Source of the DNA: an uncultured Collinsella sp.
GTDB taxonomy: Bacteria; Actinomycetota; Coriobacteriia; Coriobacteriales; Coriobacteriaceae
Assembly: GCA_900540905.1 (NCBI GenBank)
Contig: UQHR01000016.1
Location: 1 to 44,271 of the forward strand
Length of the DNA: 44,271 nucleotides
Direction of reading: 5' to 3'
The notes under the pieces were generated by a model, which was given only the letters and a program-made list of their open reading frames with translations, ran no database searches and was not told the DNA's origin. The position numbers and the translations under genes are program-made. Of this stretch, positions 15,615 to 22,086 are shown one piece after another; positions within the stretch are counted from its first letter, which is position 1, and each line of letters begins with the position of its first letter.

Positions 15615-15715
15615 CGGCTTTACGAGGGGCCCCAGGTTGGCGCGAAAGGGGAGCGAAGCGTACTTGGGTACGCAAGCGACGAATGAACGCCAAGATGGGG
15701 TGGCTCGTAAAGCCG
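15615..15715. repeat. Palindromic element A2 (variable arms, conserved core)
   Basis: Outer arms 15615-15626 and 15704-15715 are perfectly complementary (12 bp) and extend inward through CCCC/GGGG. A conserved AGGT / AGAT internal loop comes next, then a stem TTGGCG/CGCCAA. The core has GAAAGGGGAGCGAA, the hairpin GCGTAC-TTGG-GTACGC (15658-15673), and GACGAATGAACG. The core matches element 56-153 at nearly every unpaired base, while the adjoining stem has changed on both sides (GACGT/ACGTC there). It begins 7 bases past the trpP-like stop codon. Confidence 0.8.
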
Positions 15716-15721
15716 AGCGGG

Positions 15722-16294
15722 TTAGTTGAGCCTAAGGGCCTTCTGGATGGGCAGGTAGAGGGCGCCGACCAGAATGGCGTTAAAGACGGCGGTCATGGCG
15801 ACGACAGGCAGCATGGCGGCAGCGAGCTCGCCCACCACGCCGAGCATTGCCATCTTGATGATCATGAAGATAACGCCCGAGACAAAGGTGGTCACGAAGG
15901 TGGCGACAATGGCGACGACAGGCTTAACTTGACCGTTCTTGCCGGCGGCGTTGACGATGGCGGCCATAAGCATGGCGGCGATGCCCTCGGCGGCAAAATC
16001 GATGAACGGCGAGGTGGTGGTGATCTGGATCACGGCGGCCGAGATAAGGCCAATGACGAGCGCCTGGCCGATGTTGGGGCGAACGACCAGGATGGTGAGG
16101 CAGAAGGCCGAGATGATGAACTCGGGGCTGATCATGCCGCCCGAGATGCCCGAGATGGCCTTACCGACGGTGAAGTTGAGGATGAAGCCGGCGGCAAGCA
16201 GGATGGCGAGCAGGACGAGGGCGCGGACGTCGAGTTTGCCGCGATCGGCGGTCTGGACGGTGCGGGGCTGGGTGGCGGTGGTGTTCTGAGACAT
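15722..16294 (-). CDS. ECF-type S component, probable tryptophan transporter (TrpP-like)
   Basis: A 190-residue hydrophobic protein with about five or six membrane helices after a polar N-terminus. LVLLAILLAAGFILNFTVG, GLISAAVIQITTTSPFIDF and FVTTFVSGVIF followed by LLPVVAMTAVFNAIL-like helices resemble TrpP, a member of the S-component superfamily. The assignment to tryptophan rests mainly on the upstream leader peptide with three consecutive Trp codons; family likeness alone would allow another substrate. The ATG at 16294 is chosen for the GAAAGG upstream; a longer frame to 16324 lacks a site. ATPase and EcfT genes follow in the same direction. Confidence 0.75.
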   Translation of the reverse strand: MSQNTTATQPRTVQTADRGKLDVRALVLLAILLAAGFILNFTVGKAISGISGGMISPEFIISAFCLTILVVRPNIGQALVIGLISAAVIQITTTSPFIDFAAEGIAAMLMAAIVNAAGKNGQVKPVVAIVATFVTTFVSGVIFMIIKMAMLGVVGELAAAMLPVVAMTAVFNAILVGALYLPIQKALRLN

Positions 16295-16371
16295 GGTGAA
16301 AATCCTTTCGGAAGGGGAGTACAAGAGTAAAGCGGAGGCGCGTGATGCGAATGCGATCGGGCTCGAGATAG

Positions 16372-16402
16372 AAAAAGGCCCCCGGTCGAAACCGGAGGCC
16401 TT
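16372..16402 (-). terminator. Attenuator terminator in the trpP-like leader
   Basis: On the minus strand AAGGCCUCCGGU (16402-16391), UUCG tetraloop, ACCGGGGGCCUU (16386-16375) forms a 12-bp stem with one G-U pair, followed by UUU. It lies between the Trp-rich leader peptide and the S-component gene. The loop and inner 3' arm, UCGACCG (16389-16383), can pair instead with CGGUCGA (16451-16445) inside the leader reading frame, which would break the terminator. Confidence 0.85.
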
Positions 16403-16438
16403 CCAATCACCTAGAGCGCAAAAACAGGCGTGAGGGAC

Positions 16439-16507
16439 TCACTGTCGACCGTTCGTATTCGCATCACGCCACCACCAGTTGTTGAGGGACTTCATCGTGT
16501 TCTTCAT
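16439..16507 (-). CDS. Trp leader peptide (22 residues, three tandem Trp codons)
   Basis: ATG at 16507 is preceded by AAAGGAG and an 8-base spacer. The frame reads MKNTMKSLNNWWWRDANTNG, then RQ and TGA. Codons 11-13 are TGG TGG TGG (16477-16469). The peptide sits 5' of a strong terminator and a transporter gene, exactly the arrangement of ribosome-mediated attenuation. Stalling at the Trp codons under tryptophan shortage would leave the antiterminator segment 16451-16445 free. A ribosome that reaches the stop codon would cover it. Confidence 0.88.
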   Translation of the reverse strand: MKNTMKSLNNWWWRDANTNGRQ

Positions 16508-16565
16508 ATCGGTGGCTCCTTTCGTGATGCCGTGGCGCAGTAGCACCTGATTGCTGTTGCGCTGC

Positions 16566-16574
16566 ACTATAGCA
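16566..16574 (-). promoter_or_regulatory. Extended -10 promoter of the trp leader
   Basis: The minus strand reads TGCTATAGT, an extended -10 element (TGn plus TATAGT), with no good -35. It places the transcript start about 50 bases before the leader ATG. Confidence 0.55.
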
Positions 16575-16592
16575 CAGCAAAGTGTTTGCGGG

Positions 16593-16615
16593 GAAATCTT
16601 TTTTGAAAAGATTTC
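16593..16615. repeat. 10-bp palindrome upstream of the trp leader promoter
   Basis: GAAATCTTTT (16593-16602), TTG, AAAAGATTTC (16606-16615). The position about 20-50 bp upstream of the -10 suggests an operator, or an accessory AT-rich terminator stem for the dipeptidase transcript's opposite side. Confidence 0.4.
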
Positions 16616-16635
16616 AGCGGTGTTTCCCGCCGGTC

Positions 16636-16673
16636 AAAAAGGCGGGCGGGACGAACCGTGCCATCCCGCCCGC
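16636..16673 (-). terminator. Terminator of the C69 dipeptidase gene
   Basis: On the minus strand GCGGGCGGGA (16673-16664), 12-base loop, TCCCGCCCGC (16651-16642), then C and five T. It begins 13 bases past the stop codon. Confidence 0.9.
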
Positions 16674-16685
16674 ACCAGTGAGGGA

Positions 16686-18644
16686 TTACTCCTTGTTGCG
16701 GCGATAGAGGATATAACCGCCTGCGGAGATGACGGCAACGCCAGCGATGGCGAATGCGGCCACCATGCGGCCATCAAAACGATCGCCAGTGGTGGGCAGG
16801 CCGCCCTTGGTGTTCGTCTTGTTGGTGGTTACCGTGGTCGTGGTATCCGACTTACCAGGCTTCTCGGGCTTGGTGGCGGGCTGCTCGGGCTTAGCGGGCT
16901 GCTCGGGCTTGCTGGGCTGATCCGGGGTACCGGGCTGCTCGGGAGTGCCAGGCTGCTCGGGGGTACCAGGCTGATCCGGGGTGACCGGATCGGTGGCAAG
17001 AGCGTCCTGGGCGTAGGTGATGGACTCCTTGAGGCCTTTGGTCTCGGTGTTCAGGTCGCTTGGGGTGAAGGGCTGGTCAAAGTCTCCGGCCTTCTGATAG
17101 GCGCGCATCTCCTGGAGCAGGGCCTTGCACTTCTTGTAGGTGTTCTCGGTAGCAGCCTTGCCGGCCTTGTTGGCCAGGGCGGTGCGGCCCTCGGTGGTCG
17201 TCTCGGCCAGCATGGCGGCGTCAACTTCCTTGTTCTGCTCGATGAGCTCGTTTTGCAGGGCATCGAGGTAGGTGCGGACGCCGGTGGCGAGGGTGGCGCG
17301 GTTCTCGAAGCAAAGGGAGCTAATGTCCATGAGGACGTAGTTGATGGAATTCTCGGGCTCCTCGTTGTTTACGATGTCCGCTTCGTCGCAGTGATCGAAG
17401 GAGACAGTTTGATCGCTGAAGTACGGGCTAACCTCAGTCATCAGAGCGGAGTACAGCGGTATGGCAACGGAGAACTCGGCGCGCGAGAGCATCTCCCACT
17501 GGATGGTTGCAACCTGGGGATCGAGGCCGTTGCGAATCTGGAAGAGGTTGATCTCGGTGTTACGCTCACTGCCAATGCAATAAACACCATCAGTGTTCGC
17601 GTTGAGGCCGGGGACGTTCTCGCCGCGGTTGCCGAAGGCGCGAATCAACTCGAAAGTGCTCCAACCAGACTTGCCAGGTTTGAAGAACAGGGGCTGGATT
17701 TCGCTGACCATGGCTCCCTTTTGGTCAGGATAATCATCGCTCTTAACTGTGATAATGTCGTAATCTGTGCCTTTGGTCAGCGGGCTACCAAAATAGTTGC
17801 GGCCCTGGACATAGCGGGACCACTGGTGAACGCCGGAATCGGCGAGGCTTTCGCCATAGGTTTTGGCGACATCGAACTTGCCGTCGGTGTACTCGGCGAA
17901 ACCATTTTCTTCGGGCATGGACTGGATCTTCTCAGAATGGAGGCAATTCTCGGTGTCATTGAGGGCGACATCGTAGTTAAGACTGCCAATATTGGGATTG
18001 AGTGAGGCCACGTTGCCGGCGAGCTTCATGGCGATCCACTGATGGCCGGAAAGCGCGGCGAACAGCCAGGTCTCGTTGTTGTCGGCGATGATGATCTGGT
18101 CGTTGGAGTAGACGCCCTGCTTATCGATCAGGCTGCCGATCAGCTTGACGCCCTCGCGGGCCGTGGCACTTTCGCCCAAGATGACGCTCGCGTAGCTATA
18201 CTCACCCAAGCCCTTCGTCAGAGGGTCCACGGCTTCGACATCTGCATTCATACTGGTGCTTAGCGTGGCAGAGCAGGATACGCCCATTTCGTTGATGCCG
18301 GCCTCGGAGTAGGCATCCCAGCGTCCGTGCCACTGCGAAGGATGATCGCGCACGTAGCTATAACGATACGTGGTCTTGGTCGAGGTGTATGTGAAGTTGG
18401 ACTCGTCTGAGCCGTAGATATAGCCGGGGCCATGTGAGGGCTCGATGCCGAAGTGTTTGAGGTAACGCGTATCAAAGTCCTCGGCACGGCCATAGTACGT
18501 GTTGCCGTCGGCCGTTAGATCTTTGCCCATGTACATCTGCGTGCAGGCGAGCGCAGAGGTCGGCATGGACATGATGGTTGCAGCTCCAAAGGCGAGGCCT
18601 ATGCCCAGCTTTTTGAGCGCGTTGACGGGGTGAGTTTTCCTCAT
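16686..18644 (-). CDS. Secreted, sortase-anchored C69 family dipeptidase
   Basis: A 652-residue surface peptidase. A signal peptide ends in SALA just before Cys34. CTQMYMGKD...GNTYYGRAEDFD is the N-terminal-nucleophile signature of peptidase family C69, in which removal of the leader exposes the catalytic Cys. The catalytic domain runs to about residue 480, followed by a helical region to about 560. A Pro-rich spacer of PGTPEQ/KPEQPA repeats (about 560-605) and LPTTG plus a hydrophobic helix and RRNKE tail form a cell-wall sorting signal. It probably digests peptides outside the cell, anchored to peptidoglycan by a sortase encoded elsewhere. Start ATG follows GGGAGGG by five bases; promoter and terminator are visible. 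Confidence 0.92.
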   Translation of the reverse strand: MRKTHPVNALKKLGIGLAFGAATIMSMPTSALACTQMYMGKDLTADGNTYYGRAEDFDTRYLKHFGIEPSHGPGYIYGSDESNFTYTSTKTTYRYSYVRDHPSQWHGRWDAYSEAGINEMGVSCSATLSTSMNADVEAVDPLTKGLGEYSYASVILGESATAREGVKLIGSLIDKQGVYSNDQIIIADNNETWLFAALSGHQWIAMKLAGNVASLNPNIGSLNYDVALNDTENCLHSEKIQSMPEENGFAEYTDGKFDVAKTYGESLADSGVHQWSRYVQGRNYFGSPLTKGTDYDIITVKSDDYPDQKGAMVSEIQPLFFKPGKSGWSTFELIRAFGNRGENVPGLNANTDGVYCIGSERNTEINLFQIRNGLDPQVATIQWEMLSRAEFSVAIPLYSALMTEVSPYFSDQTVSFDHCDEADIVNNEEPENSINYVLMDISSLCFENRATLATGVRTYLDALQNELIEQNKEVDAAMLAETTTEGRTALANKAGKAATENTYKKCKALLQEMRAYQKAGDFDQPFTPSDLNTETKGLKESITYAQDALATDPVTPDQPGTPEQPGTPEQPGTPDQPSKPEQPAKPEQPATKPEKPGKSDTTTTVTTNKTNTKGGLPTTGDRFDGRMVAAFAIAGVAVISAGGYILYRRNKE

Positions 18645-18663
18645 AATCCCTCCCAGCGTGCGA

Positions 18664-18687
18664 AAGCCCTCTGTCGCCAGAGGGCTT
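18664..18687 (-). promoter_or_regulatory. 5'-UTR hairpin of the dipeptidase mRNA
   Basis: AAGCCCTCTG (18687-18678 on the minus strand), GCGA tetraloop, CAGAGGGCTT (18673-18664). This 10-bp GNRA-capped stem lies 20 bases before the start codon and just upstream of the ribosome site. It could stabilise the mRNA 5' region or act as an attenuator; a short TTT follows. Confidence 0.55.
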
Positions 18688-18789
18688 CAGCCAATAAAGA
18701 CACTCCCTTAGCGTAACGAATCGGAAACAATATTCATCTATGAAAAATACTTACTCGATAAGCGTAATGAAATATACGATGAGCGGTTA

Positions 18790-18817
18790 ATTATACTCAG
18801 TCTGTAGCTTTAGCCAA
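18790..18817 (-). promoter_or_regulatory. Promoter of the C69 dipeptidase gene
   Basis: Minus strand TTGGCT (18817-18812), 16-base spacer, TATAAT (18795-18790). The -10 is perfect. The 5' UTR would be about 140 bases, AT-rich, ending in the hairpin 18664-18687. An imperfect stem AGACGC/GCGTCT (about 18823-18857) lies upstream. Confidence 0.6.
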
Positions 18818-18873
18818 ATAAAGACGCCCTGCAATTACTGCATCTGGATAAAGCGTCTGGAAATACCGAAATG

Positions 18874-18915
18874 AAAAATCCCCCGCTGTTTGGCAAATGC
18901 ATAAACAGCGGGGGA
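18874..18915 (-). terminator. Terminator of the lipid kinase - small peptide operon
   Basis: Minus strand TCCCCCGCTGTTT (18915-18903), 11-base loop, AAACAGCGGGGGA (18891-18879), then TTTTT. A 13-bp perfect stem with a U-tract. Confidence 0.9.
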
Positions 18916-18950
18916 GATGATAATCGGATGAATATCATACCAATGTGGAA

Positions 18951-19043
18951 TTACTTCTTCCGGCGGTGGATCACGTTAATCGCATAGCCGACGAGCATGG
19001 CCAGGACGATGACGATAAAACCGAGCAGGGGATTGTCGTTCAT
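18951..19043 (-). CDS. 30-residue single-span membrane peptide
   Basis: The frame encodes MNDNPLLGFIVIVLAMLVGY then AINVIHRRKK. It has one hydrophobic helix (residues 6-24) and a basic cytoplasmic tail. AGGAGG stands five bases before the ATG, one of the best ribosome sites in the window. The gene starts 10 bp after the lipid kinase and is followed by a strong terminator, so it is the second gene of that operon. Function unknown; it may be a regulatory microprotein for the kinase or another membrane protein. Confidence 0.75.
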   Translation of the reverse strand: MNDNPLLGFIVIVLAMLVGYAINVIHRRKK

Positions 19044-19052
19044 GGGTTCCTC

Positions 19053-19970
19053 CTATTTTCCGAGCGGGGAGAATTCGTCGACGATGAGGTCGAGACATTG
19101 CGGAAGCGCGCGGGCGCCAAAGACGCCGGAGTTGCTGGAGATAATCTCGCCATCGAACTGCATGCCCAGCGACGGTGTACAGGTAATCTTAGCTTCCTTG
19201 GTCTGGATGATCTTGAACTGCGGGCGACCGAGCACCTTGCCGGCGGGGTCGAGCGCAGCGGTGATCACGGTGGGCAGCAACTGCACGGTTTTTACGGGCT
19301 CGATGACCGCGATGTCGACCATGCCGTCGTTCATGCGGCAGTCTGGGAACAGGTTGATGTCGTTTTGGATGACCGAGGTGTTGCCTGCCATGCAGCAGAT
19401 GCCGTCTAGCTCCTCGACAATGCCGTCATGCTTAATCGTAAAGTGCGCCACTGTGGGATTGGGCGTAGCAAGCGCCGACAGGAAGTAGGCGATCTCGCCA
19501 ATGTCGTTTTTGGTGGGGGCTGCCTTCATCATGATCTCGGCGTCGAAGCCCGAGCCGGCGATGATGATAAAACCATGGCGCTTTTCGTTGCCGTCCTCGT
19601 CGAGCCAAAAGAGCTCACCCATGTCGACCTTGACCGTGCGGCCGGCGCGGCAGGCCTTGGCGAGTGCCGCCGCCTCGGGGGCATTGCCTATGTTGTTGAA
19701 GAACAGGCATGCCGTGCCAGAGGGGAAGACGAGTGTGGGGACGCCGCATCCGCGCATCTGGTCGAGCACGTTGGAGACGGTGCCGTCGCCACCCGAGACT
19801 ACCACGCGATCGAACTCGCGCACGTCCGCCACGGCGTCCTCGGGCTCCATGCCATCGCCGATAAAGCGCATCACGACCTCGTCGCCGCCCTGCGCCAGGG
19901 CGTGCGTGAATGCGAAGATTTCATCTGAGCTGGGGCCCGATGCCGGGTTGTGGATGATAAGGCAGCGCAT
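19053..19970 (-). CDS. Diacylglycerol/lipid kinase family protein
   Basis: A 305-residue DAGK-catalytic-domain protein of the YegS/DgkB type. The N-terminus LIIHNPASG, the nucleotide-binding VVVSGGDGTVSNVLDQM, GTACLFFNNIG, and the catalytic-region Asp in GMVDIAVIEPV followed by MQFDGE are visible. It probably phosphorylates diacylglycerol or a related lipid, recycling it into phospholipid synthesis. No membrane helix; these enzymes act at the cytoplasmic membrane surface. ATG at 19970 lacks a clear Shine-Dalgarno sequence, suggesting a short or leaderless transcript. It is divergent from rnd. Confidence 0.88.
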   Translation of the reverse strand: MRCLIIHNPASGPSSDEIFAFTHALAQGGDEVVMRFIGDGMEPEDAVADVREFDRVVVSGGDGTVSNVLDQMRGCGVPTLVFPSGTACLFFNNIGNAPEAAALAKACRAGRTVKVDMGELFWLDEDGNEKRHGFIIIAGSGFDAEIMMKAAPTKNDIGEIAYFLSALATPNPTVAHFTIKHDGIVEELDGICCMAGNTSVIQNDINLFPDCRMNDGMVDIAVIEPVKTVQLLPTVITAALDPAGKVLGRPQFKIIQTKEAKITCTPSLGMQFDGEIISSNSGVFGARALPQCLDLIVDEFSPLGK

Positions 19971-20068
19971 ACTTACGTTCCCGTTCTGTGACTAACCGAG
20001 TATAGTTGTAAGGCAATGCCGATATCCTACCCGTGTTTTTCGGGCCTAACCTTATTCGATGGGTTGAT

Positions 20069-21202
20069 ATGTACATTTCCACACATCAGGCTCTACTCGA
20101 CTTTTGCCAGCGCGCCCGCGAGTTCGACGCGATTGCCGTCGATACCGAGTTTTTGCGCGAGCGCACGTTCCATCCGCGTCTGTGCCTGGTCCAGATTGCC
20201 ACCCCTGCCGAGAGCGTCGCGGTCGATCCCCTGGTGATCGACGACCTGTCGCCGCTCGCCGAGCTTATGGCCGACGAGAGCGTGACCAAGGTGTTCCACG
20301 CTTGCTCGCAGGATATGGAGGTCATGCTCCATACTGTGGGCGTGCTGCCGCGTCCTATTTTTGATACGCAGGTGGCCGCCGCCTTTTTGGGCGAGCGCCA
20401 GCAGATTTCCTACGGCGCGCTCGTGCAGACGTTTTGCGGCGTCTCGCTGCCCAAGACTGAGTCGCTGACCGATTGGTCGCGCCGCCCGCTGACCGACAAA
20501 CAAATTGAGTACGCGATCGATGACGTCAAGTACTTAATCGTGGCTTATACCGAGATGATGAGCCGTCTGCGTGAGCTGGGCCGCGTGGACTGGGTGCTCG
20601 ACGAGCTACGCCCGCTGGCCGACGAGTCGCACTATCGCGCCGACCGTCACGAGGCATTCCGTAAGGTCAAGCGCATCAACTCCTGCAGCCGCCATCAGCT
20701 GGGCATCGCGCGCGAGCTCGCCGCCTGGCGCGAGGACCGCGCCGAGCGCCGCAACATCCCGCGCAAGTGGGTCATGTCCGACGATACGCTGCTGGCGCTC
20801 GTCAAGCGCAATCCCGTGCGTGTCGAGGAGTTCCGCAGTATCCGCGGTACCGACCAGCTGGGGGAGCGCGACGTGGACGGCGCACTCATGGCCATCAAGC
20901 GCGGCGCGAGCTGCCCTCACGATCGCCTGCCGCTCATGGTGCGCGGGCATCGCCAGATCTCGCCGGAGCTGGAGAGCGTGACGGACCTGATGTATGCGCT
21001 CATTCGCCTGGTTGCCGAGCGCTCGGGCGTGGCAACCTCAGTCATTGCCTCGCGCGATGACCTTGCCGACTATATTGAGCATCCCGAGCAGAGCCCCCTG
21101 CGCGAAGGCTGGCGCTTTGAGCTCGTGGGCTCGCGCCTGGACGATCTGCTATCGGGCAACATGGGACTCACCGTGAAGGACGGCAAAATCGAGCTACTGT
21201 AG
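20069..21202 (+). CDS. rnd: Ribonuclease D
   Basis: A 377-residue DEDD-family 3'-5' exoribonuclease. Exo I is AIAVDTEFLRE, Exo II is VFHACSQDMEVM, the Exo III region runs from PLTDKQIEYAIDDVKYL (the Y...D motif), and an HRDC-like helical module follows (REDRAERRNIPRKWVMSDDTLLAL). The enzyme trims tRNA and other structured RNA 3' ends. The frame opens at a GTG at 20033, but the homologous domain begins at MYISTHQALLDF, so ATG 20069 is preferred; neither has a strong ribosome site. A TATAGT box at 20001-20006 is a likely -10. Confidence 0.92.
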   Translation: MYISTHQALLDFCQRAREFDAIAVDTEFLRERTFHPRLCLVQIATPAESVAVDPLVIDDLSPLAELMADESVTKVFHACSQDMEVMLHTVGVLPRPIFDTQVAAAFLGERQQISYGALVQTFCGVSLPKTESLTDWSRRPLTDKQIEYAIDDVKYLIVAYTEMMSRLRELGRVDWVLDELRPLADESHYRADRHEAFRKVKRINSCSRHQLGIARELAAWREDRAERRNIPRKWVMSDDTLLALVKRNPVRVEEFRSIRGTDQLGERDVDGALMAIKRGASCPHDRLPLMVRGHRQISPELESVTDLMYALIRLVAERSGVATSVIASRDDLADYIEHPEQSPLREGWRFELVGSRLDDLLSGNMGLTVKDGKIELL

Positions 21203-21266
21203 GGAAGCCTAACCGCCTGAGTGGGTAGAATGCCTCCAACGTGTAACTCGATTCGGAGGAATTCGC

Positions 21267-21971
21267 ATGCCTTATTACTATGGATATGGCTTTGGTATCG
21301 ATCCGCTGTACCTGCTGGTTGTTCTTGTCTGTACGGTGCTTGGTCTTGCCGCACAGAGCTATATCAACTCGACGTACAAGACGTGGTCCAAGGTACGATC
21401 GGACGGCGACACGGGCGCTACGGTCGCTCGCCGCATGCTCGACGCCAACGGCTGCAACGCCGTGGGCATCAAGGGCGTTGCCGGCGAGCTCACCGACCAT
21501 TACAACCCGCAGGATAACAACCTGTATCTCTCGGATGCCAACCGTTCGGGCGGGTCGGTCGCAAGCGTCGCCGTCGCCTGCCACGAGGCGGGCCATGCCG
21601 CCCAGCGCCAAAGCGGCTATGCCATGATGAAGGTGCGCACCGCTCTCGTGCCGGTCGTCAACTTTACTCAGAATACCTGGACGATCGTGCTGCTCATGGG
21701 CCTGTTCATGAACATTGCGGGACTCACGACCCTCGCGCTGATCTTCTTTTCGTTTAGCGTGCTGTTCCAGCTGGTTACGCTGCCGGTCGAGATCGATGCC
21801 AGCCGCCGCGCTGTGGCCTACATTGAGCAGTCGGGCATGAGCTCCAAGCAGGTCAACGGTGCCAAGAAGGTGCTGACGGCGGCCGCTCTTACCTACGTGG
21901 CGGCGGCGCTCACCTCGATTATTCAGCTGCTCTACCTTATGGCTCGCTACAACAGAAACTCCAACCGATAA
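21267..21971 (+). CDS. Membrane zinc metallopeptidase, YugP family
   Basis: A 234-residue membrane protein with the zinc-protease motif HEAGH in VAVACHEAGHAAQ (about residue 105). There is an N-terminal membrane helix after a Tyr/Gly-rich start, two central hydrophobic helices (about 130-175) and one near the C-terminus. The EIDASRRAVAYIE segment probably supplies the third metal ligand. Members of this family are widespread but poorly characterised. CGGAGGAATTC before the ATG gives a good ribosome site. It lies 64 bp after rnd and may share its transcript. Confidence 0.88.
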   Translation: MPYYYGYGFGIDPLYLLVVLVCTVLGLAAQSYINSTYKTWSKVRSDGDTGATVARRMLDANGCNAVGIKGVAGELTDHYNPQDNNLYLSDANRSGGSVASVAVACHEAGHAAQRQSGYAMMKVRTALVPVVNFTQNTWTIVLLMGLFMNIAGLTTLALIFFSFSVLFQLVTLPVEIDASRRAVAYIEQSGMSSKQVNGAKKVLTAAALTYVAAALTSIIQLLYLMARYNRNSNR

Positions 21972-21987
21972 CAAATTGGCTTGACAG

Positions 21988-22017
21988 GCGCCGCGGAGAT
22001 TTGTGTCCCCGCGGCGC
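21988..22017 (+). terminator. GC-rich hairpin between yugP-like gene and xseA
   Basis: GCGCCGCGG (21988-21996), 12-base loop, CCGCGGCGC (22009-22017). No T-tract follows, so it is a weak or Rho-assisted terminator, or an mRNA 3'-end stabiliser. Confidence 0.5.
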
Positions 22018-22086
22018 TGTACTATGTGTTGGACTTGAATTTGCGCAGGGCCGGAGCCCTTGTGCACGATAACGAAAGGAGGCTGC

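Noticed and set aside
16790..16985. Short tandem repeats that could suggest a CRISPR or satellite
   Set aside because: They encode the Pro-rich PGTPEQ wall spacer of the C69 dipeptidase.
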